Positions 15,095 through 27,373 of a stretch of DNA of 64,000 bases are shown piece by piece (the first letter of the stretch is position 1; each line of letters opens with the position of its first letter). Source of the stretch: Diplosphaera chodatii (lineage: Eukaryota > Chlorophyta > Trebouxiophyceae > Prasiolales > Stichococcaceae). The position numbers and the translations under genes were made by a program. The stretch lies in assembly GCA_032358165.1 (NCBI GenBank), contig JAALGY010000023.1, positions 1,178,001-1,242,000 on the forward strand, in the 5' to 3' direction. The notes under the pieces were generated by a model. The model did no database searches and was not told the origin of the DNA. It saw only the letters and a list, made by a program, of their open reading frames with translations.

Positions 15095-15879
15095 CGCCTA
15101 GCTTCGAAACCGGCAGCGCTTCACAGAGATGTGCCAGTGGCTGGTCAGCGTTGTGTCGCTAACACAGCACCAAAGCAGACCCTTGACCCTGGCAATGCTA
15201 CCCCTTGATGGTGCCGGTCAGAGAAGCTCAAACGCTGCAAAAGCCCAGCAGTGCCATTAACGCTGTGCTTGCAAGCCCGTCGCAGCACGCAGCTCGAGGA
15301 TTGCGGATTGCTTCGGAACGTAGGATGGGTGTCTGGAGTCAGGAATGACGAGCAGTTTCGGAGCGTGGCACTGTACGGACTCTACGCGGGGGAGGACTGG
15401 AAAGTTGACAGATTCAAGTCATAAGGTCGCAATGGCTCAAAAGTGCCGCGCAGGACCGGCCTCTTGCGTGGCCCGATCACGTGCTGATGTGGCAATGGTG
15501 GCACTTATTTGGCGGTGGCAGGCCCAGAAAATCCTACGTTGATAGGTTCGTCTCGCATGACATGCAGCTGTGCTAGGCGCAGTGCTGCTGTCTTTTATAG
15601 CATCATTGGGTTAACGGCGTTTCCAGCACCTACGTTTATGTGTTACACTGCGCTGCGACTTAGTGAGGCGCAATCTGCCGTCTGCCGGCGGTTTCTCTGC
15701 AATCTATGTGCCATGACCCAGAAAGGTGGTTTCAGAGAGCAATACAATGCTATTATCCGCTGCCGCCGCTCACCGCTCAGCTAAAACAAGCTGTGCAGAT
15801 GACAGCAAGCAGGTGTCCATTTGCGCCGCATGTTTGCTTCTAGCCTCTTGAAATATGTGGTAAAAACATACAACTTGTC
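15095..15879. other. Intergenic, no gene seen
   Basis: This is upstream of the Yippee gene and downstream of the SDR-like gene, both on the minus strand. A plus-strand open frame at 15345-15542 has no recognisable features. Confidence 0.5.
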
Positions 15880-18800
15880 TCACTCGTCATCAGCATACAC
15901 CGTGTTCTGGCCTATGCCGAGGCTTTTAAGGAAGCCGCCGGTCTTCTTCTCGGCCTGCTTCGCCGTTGACTGCGCGCTCTTGGCCGCAGACTTGGCGCCG
16001 CGGGCAACCTGCCAGGGGCAATGCGGCGTCAAGAGCACGCCACTCCACACGACTCTGAGCAGCATCCTGGGCACATTCAGCACACGCAGCGGGAGCCAGC
16101 GTGGCCAGCAAGTGCGCTGTGAGGCTACACCCAGCGGGGTGCTGAACATCTCGTCATCGGAACACAGCATGAGTGGGGCAGCACGCCTGCTTGGGGGCGG
16201 AGCGGACGGCGCGGGCGGCACGCTTGTCTGGCTTGGCCGCCGGCTGCGGGGATGACACCTTGCGGGTGCCGCCAAAGCCCCAGCGCGGCTTGGGCGCCTC
16301 CGGCTCCTCCTCCTCCTGCTGCATTTGCGCCACCAAAACTGTTGTCAGGACAGAGGACCAGGCGGCAGGCATGCTTCAGCATGTCCGGCTGCTGGACTCC
16401 TATGGAGCAGTGAGGCGGCGGGAGAGCCGCCGCATGGCGTGCATGCACGGCAGCCCGGCAGGCGGCAGCACCTTGTCCTCGTCCAGGCCCAGCAGTGAGC
16501 GGAACACGCTGCCGGACTGCTGCCGGGGGGCGGCCTCCTGCGCCTGCCGCTTCACCTACATGACCATAGCAGATATACCTCTCGTAGAAATGTGTTGTGT
16601 GCGATTGACCATGCCACGTGCCTGATATATGCTTGTTGAAGGTGAGTGCACTAGCGCCAGTGCTATGAAGGATGCGACATGTGAACATGCCGACGGGGCA
16701 GAGATGCAGGTTGCACATTGTTCTTGACGGCACGAAAATGCAACTTGGGCCACCTGCTTTGCTCCGCGGCTGGCGGCGCTGGCGGCCTCGCGGCCCTTCT
16801 GCTTCGCCTCGCGCCCCACCTGCCGCGCGCCCTGCCGCACCTGCACAGACCATAGGATGCAGCACATGTTGTGCAGTGCACATTGCTGAGCTCGCCAGAG
16901 GTGGCACAAGGCCAGCCCAATGCTGCACCGCGTGCTGTGCCCGTGGCGCTCGCATGCGTCCCGTCCAAACCATCGTGCAGGCTGAACAACACAGCATGCC
17001 CCAATCATAACCTCTGACTGCACCTGCTGCTCCGCCTGCTTGGGCCTGCGGCCCCACAGCGTCCTGACGCGCTTCCCGGCGTCCTCGGCTGCATCCTCCG
17101 CCTGGGCGGCCGCCTGCCGCGGCCTGCCGCCAAAGAGCGATGCGAAGGGCTTGGCCGCCGTCTCGGCAGCCTCCTCCACCTCCTCCTCGGCCTGCGCGGC
17201 CGCCTGCCGCGGCCTGCCGCCAAACAGCGAGGCGAATGGCTTCGACGCCGACTGGGCCACCTCCTCCACCTCCTCCTCGGCCTGCTCGGCCGCCTGCCGC
17301 GGCCTGCCGCCAAACAGCGAGGCGAATGGCTTCGACGCCGACTGGGCCACCTCCTCCACCTCCTCCTCAGCCTCCTCCACGGCCTGCGGCAACCAGTGCA
17401 ATTCATGCGCGACGCTCGCAGATGATGCGTGCAGTCCGCACTGCATTTACGGCTGACTAGACCAGCCAACACGCAAACCTCCTGCCCAGCCCTTACGATG
17501 TGCCTGTGCAGCACCCTTGGCCTGAGTGCAGGACGTCCGCATCAGTGGGCGCGTTGTTATAAAATTTATCTACCCTTGTAAGCACGGCTGAGCAAGAGCA
17601 GTGCCACAGCAGGCTGTGAAGCGTGTGCAGGTCACTGGTGCAAGCCCTATACATGGGCAGTCGTGCACCTGCTTGGGGCGGCCCCCGCCAAACAGCGACT
17701 TCAGGTTAAATGCTGGCGCCGACTCCACGGCCTCCTCTGCCTCGTCTGTGGCATCCTCCGCGACCTGCGATACCTGCACATGTATAGGACACCATGCTCC
17801 AAACCGTGGAGTGACTCTGGTCAACTTTAGGCGATGCTGTGTCGCATGTACCTGACTGAGCCTGCGATGGCAGCTTGCTGCGCGACTGAGCCGTGAGGGG
17901 CACTGCAGGGGGGGGCCCACCTGCTGCACAGCGCGCCTCGCCGGGGCCGGAGCAGGGGCTTCCTCCTCTGCTTCCTCCTCCTCCTCCTCCTCTACCTCGA
18001 CCTCAGCCTGCGGTAGCACCTGCAGAGCAGCACATGCTTGCAGCTTGGCAGACTGCCCAGCACCGTTAGGATGAGGCACAGGCTTGCCGCTGGCTATTGG
18101 CGGCGCTGATGTACCCCGCCATACACCACGCAGCAGTCAGCAGTCAGCAAGCTGCTGTCGCTGTGGCGGCAGCATGCGGGTGCCTGTGGTACCCCTGGCA
18201 GCTGACCTCTGCAACTGCAAAGGCGAGGGGTGTAGGGTCGGCAGCCTCAGAAACGCCCGCCTCCACCACCACGCTCATGCCTGGCGGTGTCTGCTGCAGC
18301 ACCTCGGCCACCACCTTTGCTGCCTGCACAGCGACCACGCAGCTCCAATGGATGCCGACTACTACTTGCAAACCACCTGCATGTCTTCACATATGTCTTG
18401 AGACTGCATTGCTGACAATGCAGCTTTGTATCATCACAGACAGACCTATTTGTCGTGGCATGGGAGGGTGATGGGGCGACAGAGGGAAGGGAACGGACCT
18501 GGGCGCGCCCGAGCGGGGCACTCTTGCTGGTCTCGCCGGCAGACGTCACAGCCACATTGCCGGCGGGCGTCAGGCTGTCGCTCGGTGCGCCATAGCGCAC
18601 GATGCTGAACGGCACCCCGCTGTTGTATGCCTGAAAGGGCGAAGGAGCGCGCCACCTCAACTGTCAAGCTGCTTGCCTTCATGGTCAAGCGGCTTGGGAG
18701 TGCTGGGACTGCAGCTGTCAGGAGCAACACCCAACCTGCTGCTCAGTGCGGCTCAGCTTGAGGTCGCCAGGCGCCGTGCTGCTGACTGCGCCGCCGCCAA

Positions 18801-19826
18801 ACAAGCCGCCGAAGAGCCCGCCTGCGCCGCCGCCGCCGCCGCCACCAAGTGGCGAAGCCAGCACAATGCGTGCGGCGTCCGCCTGCAGGAACACGGAGAC
18901 TACCATCTCTCACAGCATCTGGCGTTCAGCAAATCCTTCCGCAGTCATGTCTGTCAATACAAGCTCGCCTACCAGCCGCTCGAAGCAGCGATGCTTACTT
19001 GGATAGCAGCATCGATGGCCTGGCCGACAAGTGTGGCATCCATCTTCCGGCGGCCCTGCTGGTCTCCCTGCACAATCAGCACCGTGGAGCCCCTGCGACA
19101 GACGCAGATAACTTTCTCACCGTACCATCCATGCCGCTGTGCACTGATGCGCTGCCGCTGTGCGTGACCTTGTTGAGACTCCTGTCGCACCTGGGAATCC
19201 CAAAGCTGTCGGCATCGGCAAAGTCGACCTGCTGGATGCTGAGCGACTTTGCCTCTGCCTTCTTGATCAGCTCGAATTGCAGGGCAAAGTCCAGTGCATC
19301 GTCTGCGGGATCGTCTTCGGGCACCCCTGCAAAGTGCAGGCGACGCTAAATGTTTGCGTGCCCAGAACTGGCGACACAGCAGCTTCATAGGGGCACACAA
19401 CTTTGCGACATCGCACCAGCCACGACCGAAACGCCGTTCTGCAGCAGTTCCTTGACGATGCGAGAACCTAGCTGTCCCGAGACGCCTGTAGAACACATGT
19501 CATGTGCGATGTGTATGATGTGCTCATTCTGCAACATCACAAACATGATCTGACCACAGCGGACATAGCATACCGGCGACGTAGACCTTGCCCTGCAGAC
19601 GCTTCACGACCTCGGCCACCGGCGCCGCAACAGCATCCGACACAGCCTGAGCTTGAGCTAGCACCAGGGCTCGCTGCGGCCTGGCAGATCCAAACACCGG
19701 GGTGCGGCGGCGGTGATGCGTCACTGCAGACCTGGAAGCGACGACATGCGTCGGTGGACATAGATCGCCTGCCCGACCGGCAACCACGGCCGGTGCGGTG
19801 GCATGTCCCTGCAAAACTGATGCCAT
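15880..19826 (-). CDS. Plastid SDR/NAD(P)-binding protein with repeated FxSLFGGRP tail
   Basis: Fourteen exons (19826-19574, 19485-19417, 19326-19191, 19092-18999, 18882-18736, 18630-18499, 18323-18207, 18007-17921, 17773-17669, 17383-17024, 16840-16754, 16555-16472, 16318-16187, 16008-15880) join to 643 residues. An N-terminal plastid transit-like region precedes a Rossmann fold: KVYVAG then GxxGxxG (VSGQLGSRIVKELL, about 85-91), IVLASPLG, and FSIVRYGAP in place of the IVRPG motif of atypical SDRs such as TIC62. After about residue 330 the protein becomes a Glu/Ala-rich tail with recurring basic motifs: NLKSLFGGGRPKQ, three near-identical 30-residue units containing KPFASLFGGRPRQ, then VRTLWGRRPKQ and FLKSLGIGQ. 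TIC62 also pairs an SDR domain with a repeat tail, but its Pro/Ser FNR-binding motif is not present. Intron 13 probably starts with GC. The domain call is good; the function is unknown. Confidence 0.72.
17130..17383 (-). repeat. 90-bp tandem repeat inside an exon
   Basis: Three tandem 90-bp units (starting near 17130, 17220 and 17310) encode 30-residue repeats with KPFASLFGGRPRQ plus a Glu-rich helix. The last two are nearly identical in DNA, indicating recent duplication. Confidence 0.9.
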
Positions 19827-20027
19827 AATTTCGCTGTTCCAGCGCCCACTACCGCGACTCTCAGCATGCACCGCAGGCTTCTATCGTGACTGTTCAGAAA
19901 CGCTCTGTTCTGTGAGCTGCAGAGCGGCTTGACGGCGCTGCACATCAGATGAATTTAGAGATTTGTGCCAGATCACGAGAGGTAGTAGAAAGCAGCAGTG
20001 GAAGCAGACACTCTTCCTTCAGGCCGC

Positions 20028-23000
20028 TTAGGCTGGTCTTCTACAGCCCTCGTGCTGACCATCTGTGGCTGTTTGAGGCGGGATGCTAATGCTGTCCGTC
20101 GGTACCGGCATGACGCCGGCCGTCGCCATGGGCCTGGCGCCGCTGCAGCTGGTAGTTTCGCCATTCCCGCTTAAGAGCAAGTCGCTGGCACCGACCTTGC
20201 TATTGCTCCTGGTTCGCAGTCCATTCAGTGCCGCCACGCTCATGCGCTCTACCCTGGATGGTTGCCAAGCAGTACCCATGCTCACTCCCATGTACCATCT
20301 ACAGTCTGAACGCCACAAGATGATGCATCCAAATTGTCGGAGTGCTCAACGCCCTACCTGTTGACCGCAGGCCGCAACGGTACCGCCTTGTGCATGTGCA
20401 GCTCCATTGTGTCATCGGTCTCCAGCCTCTTGATGCCGGAGGCTCTGTCCATCACTACCCGGACCCTGTGCAAAGACACTGCTGGCTGTGACTTCGAGAC
20501 GATGCTGCGGCAGATGGCAACGTGCCTCCTGTTTACACCACGGCCAGTGTGACGAGCTCAATGCGTCAGCGAGCGGTGCTTGCAGCCAGCGTCAACACGG
20601 CAGGATGCAGTAGCTATGGCACCACGGCAGCGCGCACCGCTGCAGCACCATGGCGCGGTCGTCGGCGCCGTGCGCCAGGGACTTGATGCTGAGCAGCACA
20701 TTGATGTGGTATGTGCGGGCGCACGGCACCTTCTGCACGCCGAAGCGCCCCTCCTCGGTGGTCCACAGCCTGCACACACATGGGCGCCAATATGTGTGCA
20801 GGACGGTTGGGACGAGGTTCATGCAGCTCCTCCCAGCCTACCAGACTGGGACAGCATAGCATGAGACGCAAGCAGATGGGTGTGTATAGCGGCAATGCGG
20901 GGCGCGTCTCTGGCGGCACACTTGTGGTGCGTTTCCACCGGCGGCTGCATGCGCTGGCACAGGTAGCTGAGGTCCAGCACCATGACGTCGTCGAGGCCGT
21001 CCTGCGGGGTGGTGTGCTGCAGCTGCTGCCCCAGCTTGTTCCACTGCACGGTGACCCGCTTCCTGCATGCACCCCACTTTCCATGTCGCAGCTGGCCGCC
21101 TACACTGCAGGCTGGTGTCTGCCCCAAAACGGGGCAAACACTCACTCCTGCACCTGTGTAGCAAGCTGCCTTGCTATCACGCGGAGCAACACCCCAGACA
21201 AGGCCGTTTGGTTCGCAGCTGTACTGTGGCAAGCATAGGCCTCAGTGCACACAAGCGCACTTATAGCGAATGACGCGCTCCGGCTGGATCGCAGGGTGGC
21301 GGCTCTTGAGAGGCCCCTTATCCGAATGCCGCGTATCGAGCTGCGAGCTGAGGGCAACTGTTACGAGACCATGACTAAGCCAGCAATGCTGGTGCCAGTC
21401 GAGTCAGACCACAGAGCAAAGGTGGCACTGGGTGTGCGATCCAGCTGACGTACCACCAGCTGCGGGACGCTGCCAGGCCCAACGATGTCTGCCTTCTCCT
21501 CGCATCGACCAATCACCTGCAACATGCTCAGAATGTTGTTCAGACGGTGGTCCAAGACCCTCTGTAGCGTGTCAGCGCCTTGCTGTCGGTGAGCACCATC
21601 TCCCATCACGATCAAAGCCTTCAGCAAACCTTGCCGGTGTAGTCGTGCAATTTCCGGATGCGGTCAGGAAAGCGGATGCCAATGGCACTGCCAAACGGCT
21701 CCAGATACCGCTTGCCCCACTCCTTCATGCGGTCCTGCAGATAGCAAAGCGCAATCTGAACCCTGAGCAAGAGTGTGTCACTAGTGTCATGTCAGCCGCT
21801 CATGCAGCTCGCTTTGACAGCCGGCATCTTTTACCTTGACAACATAACCGGCGATCTGCACCGCAGGGTGCACCACTGGTCAGCACTAGCAACTGCCATC
21901 GTCCTGGCAAGGCACATGCACAAAGAGCAAATCATCGCCCTCAGCTCTTACCAAGATGATGCTGCATCACCACACGCAACACTATCAGCTGCAACCACCA
22001 TGACGATCAGCACCTCATGCAGAAGGCTTGAACGTCTTCAGCACTCACCAGAACACCAATGTGTATCGTGTCCCTGCAGATCAGTCAAGTTTACGATGAC
22101 GGGCTTCTGTGCAGTATACCTGCTACAGCATTCAACTCTGCAGGATGACAATCCTTTGTGTACCTTTGGTGGCCAGCTGTGCAAACACGATGGTGGCGCA
22201 TGCCACTCCCATGGCGACTGCTGCCACAGTGGCACCAACTAGATCTGCAAACCACTGTGATGGTCGTTCTGTCTTGGGTGCCAACCTGCACCCATGTACT
22301 GAAGCCTAAAACCACCTTCGTGGCAGCGCAGATAGTGCAGGCACTGCTTCAAGCCTAACGTCCACCCATGCAGCTGTGAGCTGTCCACCAGCAGGATGCC
22401 CACGACACAGGCGCTGTTGCACATGCAGCATGATTACCTAACGGCCTGCCGCACATTGCGCTTCAGCAGCTTCAGCCTGTATGTGAATGCCTCGTTGCTG
22501 TGCTCATCGTTCTCCTTGATGACCGAGTCCCAGTACCCTTGGGCTGACCTGGCATCCTGAAGCGTAGCACATCATGTGAGTGCCTCCCATACCTTGCTGT
22601 CATCGCAGCAGACCAGAAGCTGCATGATCAGGCGATCCACACCTCGAGAGCAAGGACAGCTGAGCCGAGTATATGGCGGGCCTGCTGCAGCTCCTTGGAG
22701 TGCTGCAGAGGATGCTGGTCCTGCATGCTGGTGTCTGGCGCGGCCATGGACGCTGTCAACAACTGCTGCTGCTCATCTGCTGGGTGTCCCGCGCGCAGCT
22801 TTGCGGCCAGCGCTGCGTGCTGCGACAGAGCAAGGGCACGAGCGGCTCGGGCCAGCTCGCTGGGGGAGCGCCTCATCGTCGCACTGTCTGGGCGCTCCGG
22901 CACCTGTCCAGTCAACGTGCCAACGTGTAATGGGATGCAAGCGGCATATAGCAGGCTTGCAGGCAGACACAGGCCGCACGTTTGCTAACATAGCAGCTGG

Positions 23001-24473
23001 CGCACCGTACTGCACAGCAAACACTGCAGCGGGCACCTGCGACAGATCTGTGCCGCTGTCGAGGGGACTGGGCCGCTTGCTGTCCTCACTGCCGCTCATG
23101 CACTTGTCAAGAGTCCTGCAAGCATTGCAGCCATCTATGGTATGACGGTGACAAATCGTGATATCAGGCATGACACCAGTAGGACATCCCATCATGGCGT
23201 ATCACCTCAACAGCTTCATAAGCGCTCGGTCCGCTTCACATAAGAGGAACTCATCTGCAGGCAAATGTCCTTACGAGTTACATGGGGCTGACGAAAATGC
23301 ATGGGAAGAAGCAGTGCATGTGCCTTCGATCAGACATGGTGCTGCGTACCCACAAGTGCAAACTCCTCTTGCAGTTCCTCAGGCAACTGCGGCAATGTGA
23401 ATGAGCGCCCTATCTGCATCGATGCAGGCATACACTCACTCACTCGTAATCACCCTTGTGACGCCATGCATGCTTGCGTCAAGACTGCATGAGACGAGAT
23501 GCAGCATGCACAAGGTGCACCTGGTCAAAATGCCTGAGGACGCCGCACACATCAAGGACCAGGGCTGTGATGCCCCTGCTGACACTCCCAGCACTGCTTA
23601 TGCCGCTGCAGGCCTTCAGCTCAGCTTGCAGCTGCTTGACAGTCCTGCACATAGAGAGCGGTCTGTGAAGCATGCATTGGACCACCGTGATTGCTGCACA
23701 CGCAGGCACAGCAGCCCACTCACCGCGTCTCTCATTCCTTGACACACCTGCGCACTGACGACCTGAAGACACAGGCACACAGGCGGAGAGCCTGGATCAC
23801 GCTGCGCACGATGGGGACCGCCTCCTTGCCCGTGAACTGCTCAGCACCCCTCTTCAGCAATGCCTGCAGCTGCGCATCCACGGGCTCCAGGGGCCCGCTG
23901 GGGCTTCGCAGCGCCAGCAGCGACACCTGGTGCAGCAGAAGTGGGCGATGCTCCCATGACTGGAAATATCACACTGGGCGTAATCATTTCCACGCTGCGC
24001 AACACCGCAACTTCAGAACCAACGTCGGCTGTTCATGTGTCGCCTGTTCATGTGTCGCGACAAAACCGTGGGTGATCGCCGCATGCAGCTCTTTTCTGCA
24101 CGTACCTTCGGAGTGTGCAGCCGCACGTCCTGGCTCAGGTGGTTGTAGACATCATCTGACACTGACGTCAATTGCTCCGGTACGAAGCAGAACATGCTTA
24201 CGCTGTAGACCTGCTGCTGCTGCACATGTGTGCCGCTGTGGTATGAGACCTTGGCCTCTGCACGCACAGCAATCTGCCTTGCAACCCATGCTACTTGGAA
24301 GTGGTAACAGGACTCGCACCATGATGCTGATGACCATTCCAGACACCAAGGTTGCGCTGACCTAGCTGCTGCCCGGTCTTGACCGCCCACTTGACGCTGG
24401 CAGGCGCCCATTCAGGTGCCTTCTCTGAGCTAACAACAGGCAGCTCCCACCGGCGCGCCCTAAAAGGCTTCAT
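20028..24473 (-). CDS. Unrecognised multi-exon protein with a membrane segment
   Basis: A chain of protein-like segments runs down the minus strand, bounded by plausible splice sites. The start is MKPFRARRWELPVVSSEK at 24473. It continues with VARQIAVRAEAKVSYHSG, VSDDVYNHLSQDVRLHTPK, an exon at about 23915-23770 (QLQALLKRGAEQFTGKEAVP), CSGISSAGSVSRGITALVL, an Ala/Gln-rich helix exon near 22890-22640, and YWDSVIKENDEHSNEAFTYR. A hydrophobic stretch VGATVAAVAMGVACATIVFA (about 22240-22165) is a likely transmembrane helix. Later come DRMKEWGKRYLEPFGSAIGI, DGLDDVMVLDLSYLCQRMQP, FGVQKVPCARTYHINVLL and SGIKRLETDDTMELHMHK. Several joins could not be resolved, so it may be two genes. I do not recognise the family. 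Confidence 0.4.
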
Positions 24474-25255
24474 TAGGCCTCAAAGGGCTCGTTCAGCCAT
24501 GTGATTAACAGCACGGATGGCGGTCTGGTGTGTGCACCATGCAAGGTGCGCAATATTGATTTCAAGGGACACCGTGCAGGTCCGACACATACAGGTGCAG
24601 GCGGTCTCGAGTAAGTCCCTGCACAACGCACAAATTCTCGACTGACCGAGGGACAATATTTGCGGCAGAATGTTGCCCACTGAAATGGAGCTGGTGGTTT
24701 GCACCAAGCAAATGCGCACGTGCCGATGACTAAAGCAGAGATTTGGTAAGGAACTACAGGAGGCGCAAGGTTATGAACCTGCGTGCTGGGAATTTCCAGA
24801 GCACAGTGCGCATCAGGAAGTGACCGAACTGAACACTGCGTGCACATGCAAGGACAGGCCATGCATACTCGTAAGGAATGCTGGCAAAAGTCGGTGCATC
24901 AATGCACAGGTCGTTCACATGCAGTGCATGAAGACTGCTGGGTAGGGTGCTGAATTGGGTCACGGTCGGTTACATGTTTGCATTCTAGCTGCAATGTATC
25001 GAGTGTGTCCAACACGAAATGTGGCCTTCGAATCGCAAAAGCCTTGCCCTGTTCTTGTACTTGAGATGCTGAGCATAGCGGTCACTCAGGCATGCACATG
25101 CTACTCAAGCGATCAGTACTGTATACCTCACGCACACAACTAGCATAGCAATCATGTCGTGGTTGGCGATACTGTCCAGCATGCACATAACCAACAATCA
25201 CCAGTCAACACCTTCCAGGTGCACCGGCGAGCCATTATACTGGACGGACGTATGA
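24474..25255. other. Intergenic, no gene seen
   Basis: Minus-strand open frames (for example 24473-24862) exist, but they are Cys/Pro/His-rich shadow-like translations without domains. Confidence 0.45.
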
Positions 25256-26534
25256 TCATTTGCGGCCGCCGAGTGCACCAGTCACACTGCCCACCACACC
25301 GCCAGCAGCGCCAGTCGCACCGCCCAACACGCCGCCGGCAGCGCCAGTCGTACTGTTCACCACGGCGCCGGCAGCGCCACCCGCTGCAATTGGCAGGGTC
25401 AGCGTGGCCAGCTGCAGGTCCAAGTCGCCCACAAGACCGTTCACCAGGGTTCCGACGCCGCCTCCGATGCAGAGTTTGGCATCGGCGATACACCCGACGG
25501 CGGCCGTCACGCACTCCGTTTTCTGCAGGCACGCAGTTCAATAGTGTTTGTGACATGTGGGGTGATCAGAGCACTTCTTACCACGAACTCTATCATCTTC
25601 TTCTGGGGCAGATAGAACGTGCATGCATTGGCAGGAACTCCAGAACAACATACATTCATGGGCCCACGAAGCGGTTGCCCCAAGCTCGAGCATGCTAATC
25701 AATGCGCGAGTACAATGGAGTCTTCTTCTACATTATTGCTAGATCGCCCAGCGTTGCCGGGCGTGACGGTGCGACCAACACATGTGACTCAAGGAGGTAT
25801 GCAGCTTTTGGACTTTTACAAGTGCGACCCACCTGACCGGGGACAGTGCTGTCGCAACAGGGTGTCGTGGCGCAGGTTTCCGCCGGGGATGCGGAGTTGA
25901 TATTGACGAGCTGGGCCAGGATCTGCATGCACAAACAACAAGGGAGCCTGAGGAAGCTGTTGGGGTTTTGCACCGGCAGCGAACAGGCCATGATGGTCGC
26001 GTGTGTACCATATGAGTTCCATTGTCGCTCTGGGCACATTGATGTTCATGGCTGAATTCAATCAGTGAGATCCTCCGCGCGCAGAGATCTCACGTGCGTC
26101 ATCGGCAAGCTGGAGCGCTGCCATAGATAAGCAAACACGCGGAGGTGCAATGCAGGTTGTATGCAGCCGCACACGCTCTTCGAAGATTGGTCTGAATGGT
26201 ATTCATATTAGCTGCGGCACTCTGCACCCGAGGTCAATTTGTACGAAGCGCTTGCCCTTCGTGCGTGCGACAAAACCATGAAGTAGTGCGGACAGTCAGG
26301 CACCGGAAGCTGTCGGATACGGTCGTCGCTAACCTGAAGCAGGCCGCCGGGGCACTGGCCGGAAGTCGGTTGGATGGGTTGGATGCACCTCCTTGCCCTG
26401 CCGCCGACCGTGCCTCTGCACACGGTGCCCGGTTCCGTGGAGTTCCTGCAGCGCTGAGCGGCCGCCGGCTTGGCGCTGCACACCGCGATGACGGTGAGGG
26501 CCACGAGGCAAAGGGTTACCGTCGAGAAACGCAT
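25256..26534 (-). CDS. Small secreted cysteine-rich protein with hydrophobic Gly/Ala/Val tail
   Basis: Three exons (26534-26334, 25922-25833, 25522-25256) join in phase 0 to 185 residues. The start is a textbook signal peptide (MRFSTVTLCLVALTVIAVCS, predicted cleavage near AKPAAAQ). The mature part has ten cysteines, including TCATTPCCDST, TECVTAAVGC and DAKLCIGGG. The C-terminal half is almost free of charge: LVGDLDLQLATLTLPIAAGG, then repeated GAAGGV/GATGAAGGVV units, ending GALGGRK. The protein is probably secreted, in the wall or surface. The Cys-x4-Cys-Cys spacing and hydrophobic character recall fungal hydrophobins, but the full eight-Cys pattern is not met. No family is recognised. Confidence 0.65.
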
Positions 26535-27373
26535 TTCGACAGGCCTGCACGTCGCATGTTACCAGGCAAGCGTCAGTCGGACGTTAGAACAGTGAGTAGG
26601 TACCATGCATGCACGTGGGTTCAGCCATGCATGCGGGACACAAACGGCAGTCGCAGCGGCATATTGTCGATAGTAATATGCCGGTGTGTGATTGCCCTTC
26701 ATATGGCCGTGGCCGCGAGGGCTCGCACCGGTCGAAGCATATGCTGTGGAAACATTACTAGCATGCAATCCATGCAGGACGATCGACAACAAGTGAACTC
26801 AGGAGGAGTGGACACTCTAGAACGTTACCTTGATAAGGGCTGGTTGCGAGATGCTTGTGGGAGGGCGAGGCGTAAGGGAGCGCAAAACAAAGTCTGTTGG
26901 GTCGCCGAGTCCGCAGCTCGGCTTTAAACCGTACTGAAGATGCGGCTCAGCTTCCAGCTCCCTTCAGCTAGTGCAGGCAGCTGGTGGGATACACTTCGTA
27001 GACTTTACGATAGAGATGATGTTGGCATCAGATTCCAAGCTTGTGCTCTGGCCTTCAACTGCGGCTGCTGTTGAACATGCAATGAGTGTGATGCGTGGCT
27101 GATGTCAGCAGGCGCGGCTCATGACTGCAAAGTAACTTCACTCACCATCCAATCACCTGATTGCACTAGCTTGCAGCGCCAACAACAACTTGCAGCCCTG
27201 ACAGCAGCTACGTGTGTGGTAACGCTTTCAGTGTGCGTGACGCTGCCGGCAAATGCTGGGCACAAACTCTTTCTGGTCCTGGTGGAAGGTTTACACGTCG
27301 TCCGCATTGCAGGATTTATTTGTAGGAAACCAGGCAATGCATTTCGGTTTCTGCCTCATCGCCCATGAACTCC
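26535..27373. other. Intergenic, no gene seen
   Basis: This is the 5' flank of the secreted-protein gene and 3' flank of the GT61 gene. A long plus-strand open frame that covers part of it (26196-26927) is mostly antisense to exon 1 of the secreted protein and has no domain. Confidence 0.45.
27291..27295 (-). terminator. Putative poly(A) signal of GT61 gene
   Basis: The coding strand reads TGTAA about 80 nt past the GT61 stop codon, a typical chlorophyte position. Confidence 0.4.

Noticed and set aside
17130..17383. Regular repeats as a possible CRISPR or satellite array
   Set aside because: Units are contiguous with no spacers, are multiples of three and keep the reading frame, so this is a protein repeat.
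17005..17514. Arg-rich repetitive minus-strand frame over the 90-bp repeats
   Set aside because: It is an off-frame reading of the SDR tail exon. The in-frame version splices cleanly on both sides.
15880..19826. Naming the SDR repeat protein TIC62
   Set aside because: The domain order is similar, but the Pro/Ser-rich FNR-binding repeat of TIC62 is absent and the sugar/NADP motif region diverges.
24473..24862. 130-codon minus-strand frame upstream of the unknown membrane gene
   Set aside because: It has no domain or credible splice partner; it is probably 5' flank of the gene starting at 24473.
25256..26534. Calling the secreted protein a hydrophobin
   Set aside because: The canonical eight-cysteine pattern with two Cys-Cys doublets is not met; only one doublet is seen.
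26196..26927. 243-codon open frame on the plus strand
   Set aside because: It is antisense to the signal-peptide exon of the secreted protein, has no domain, and reflects GC-rich composition that suppresses stop codons.
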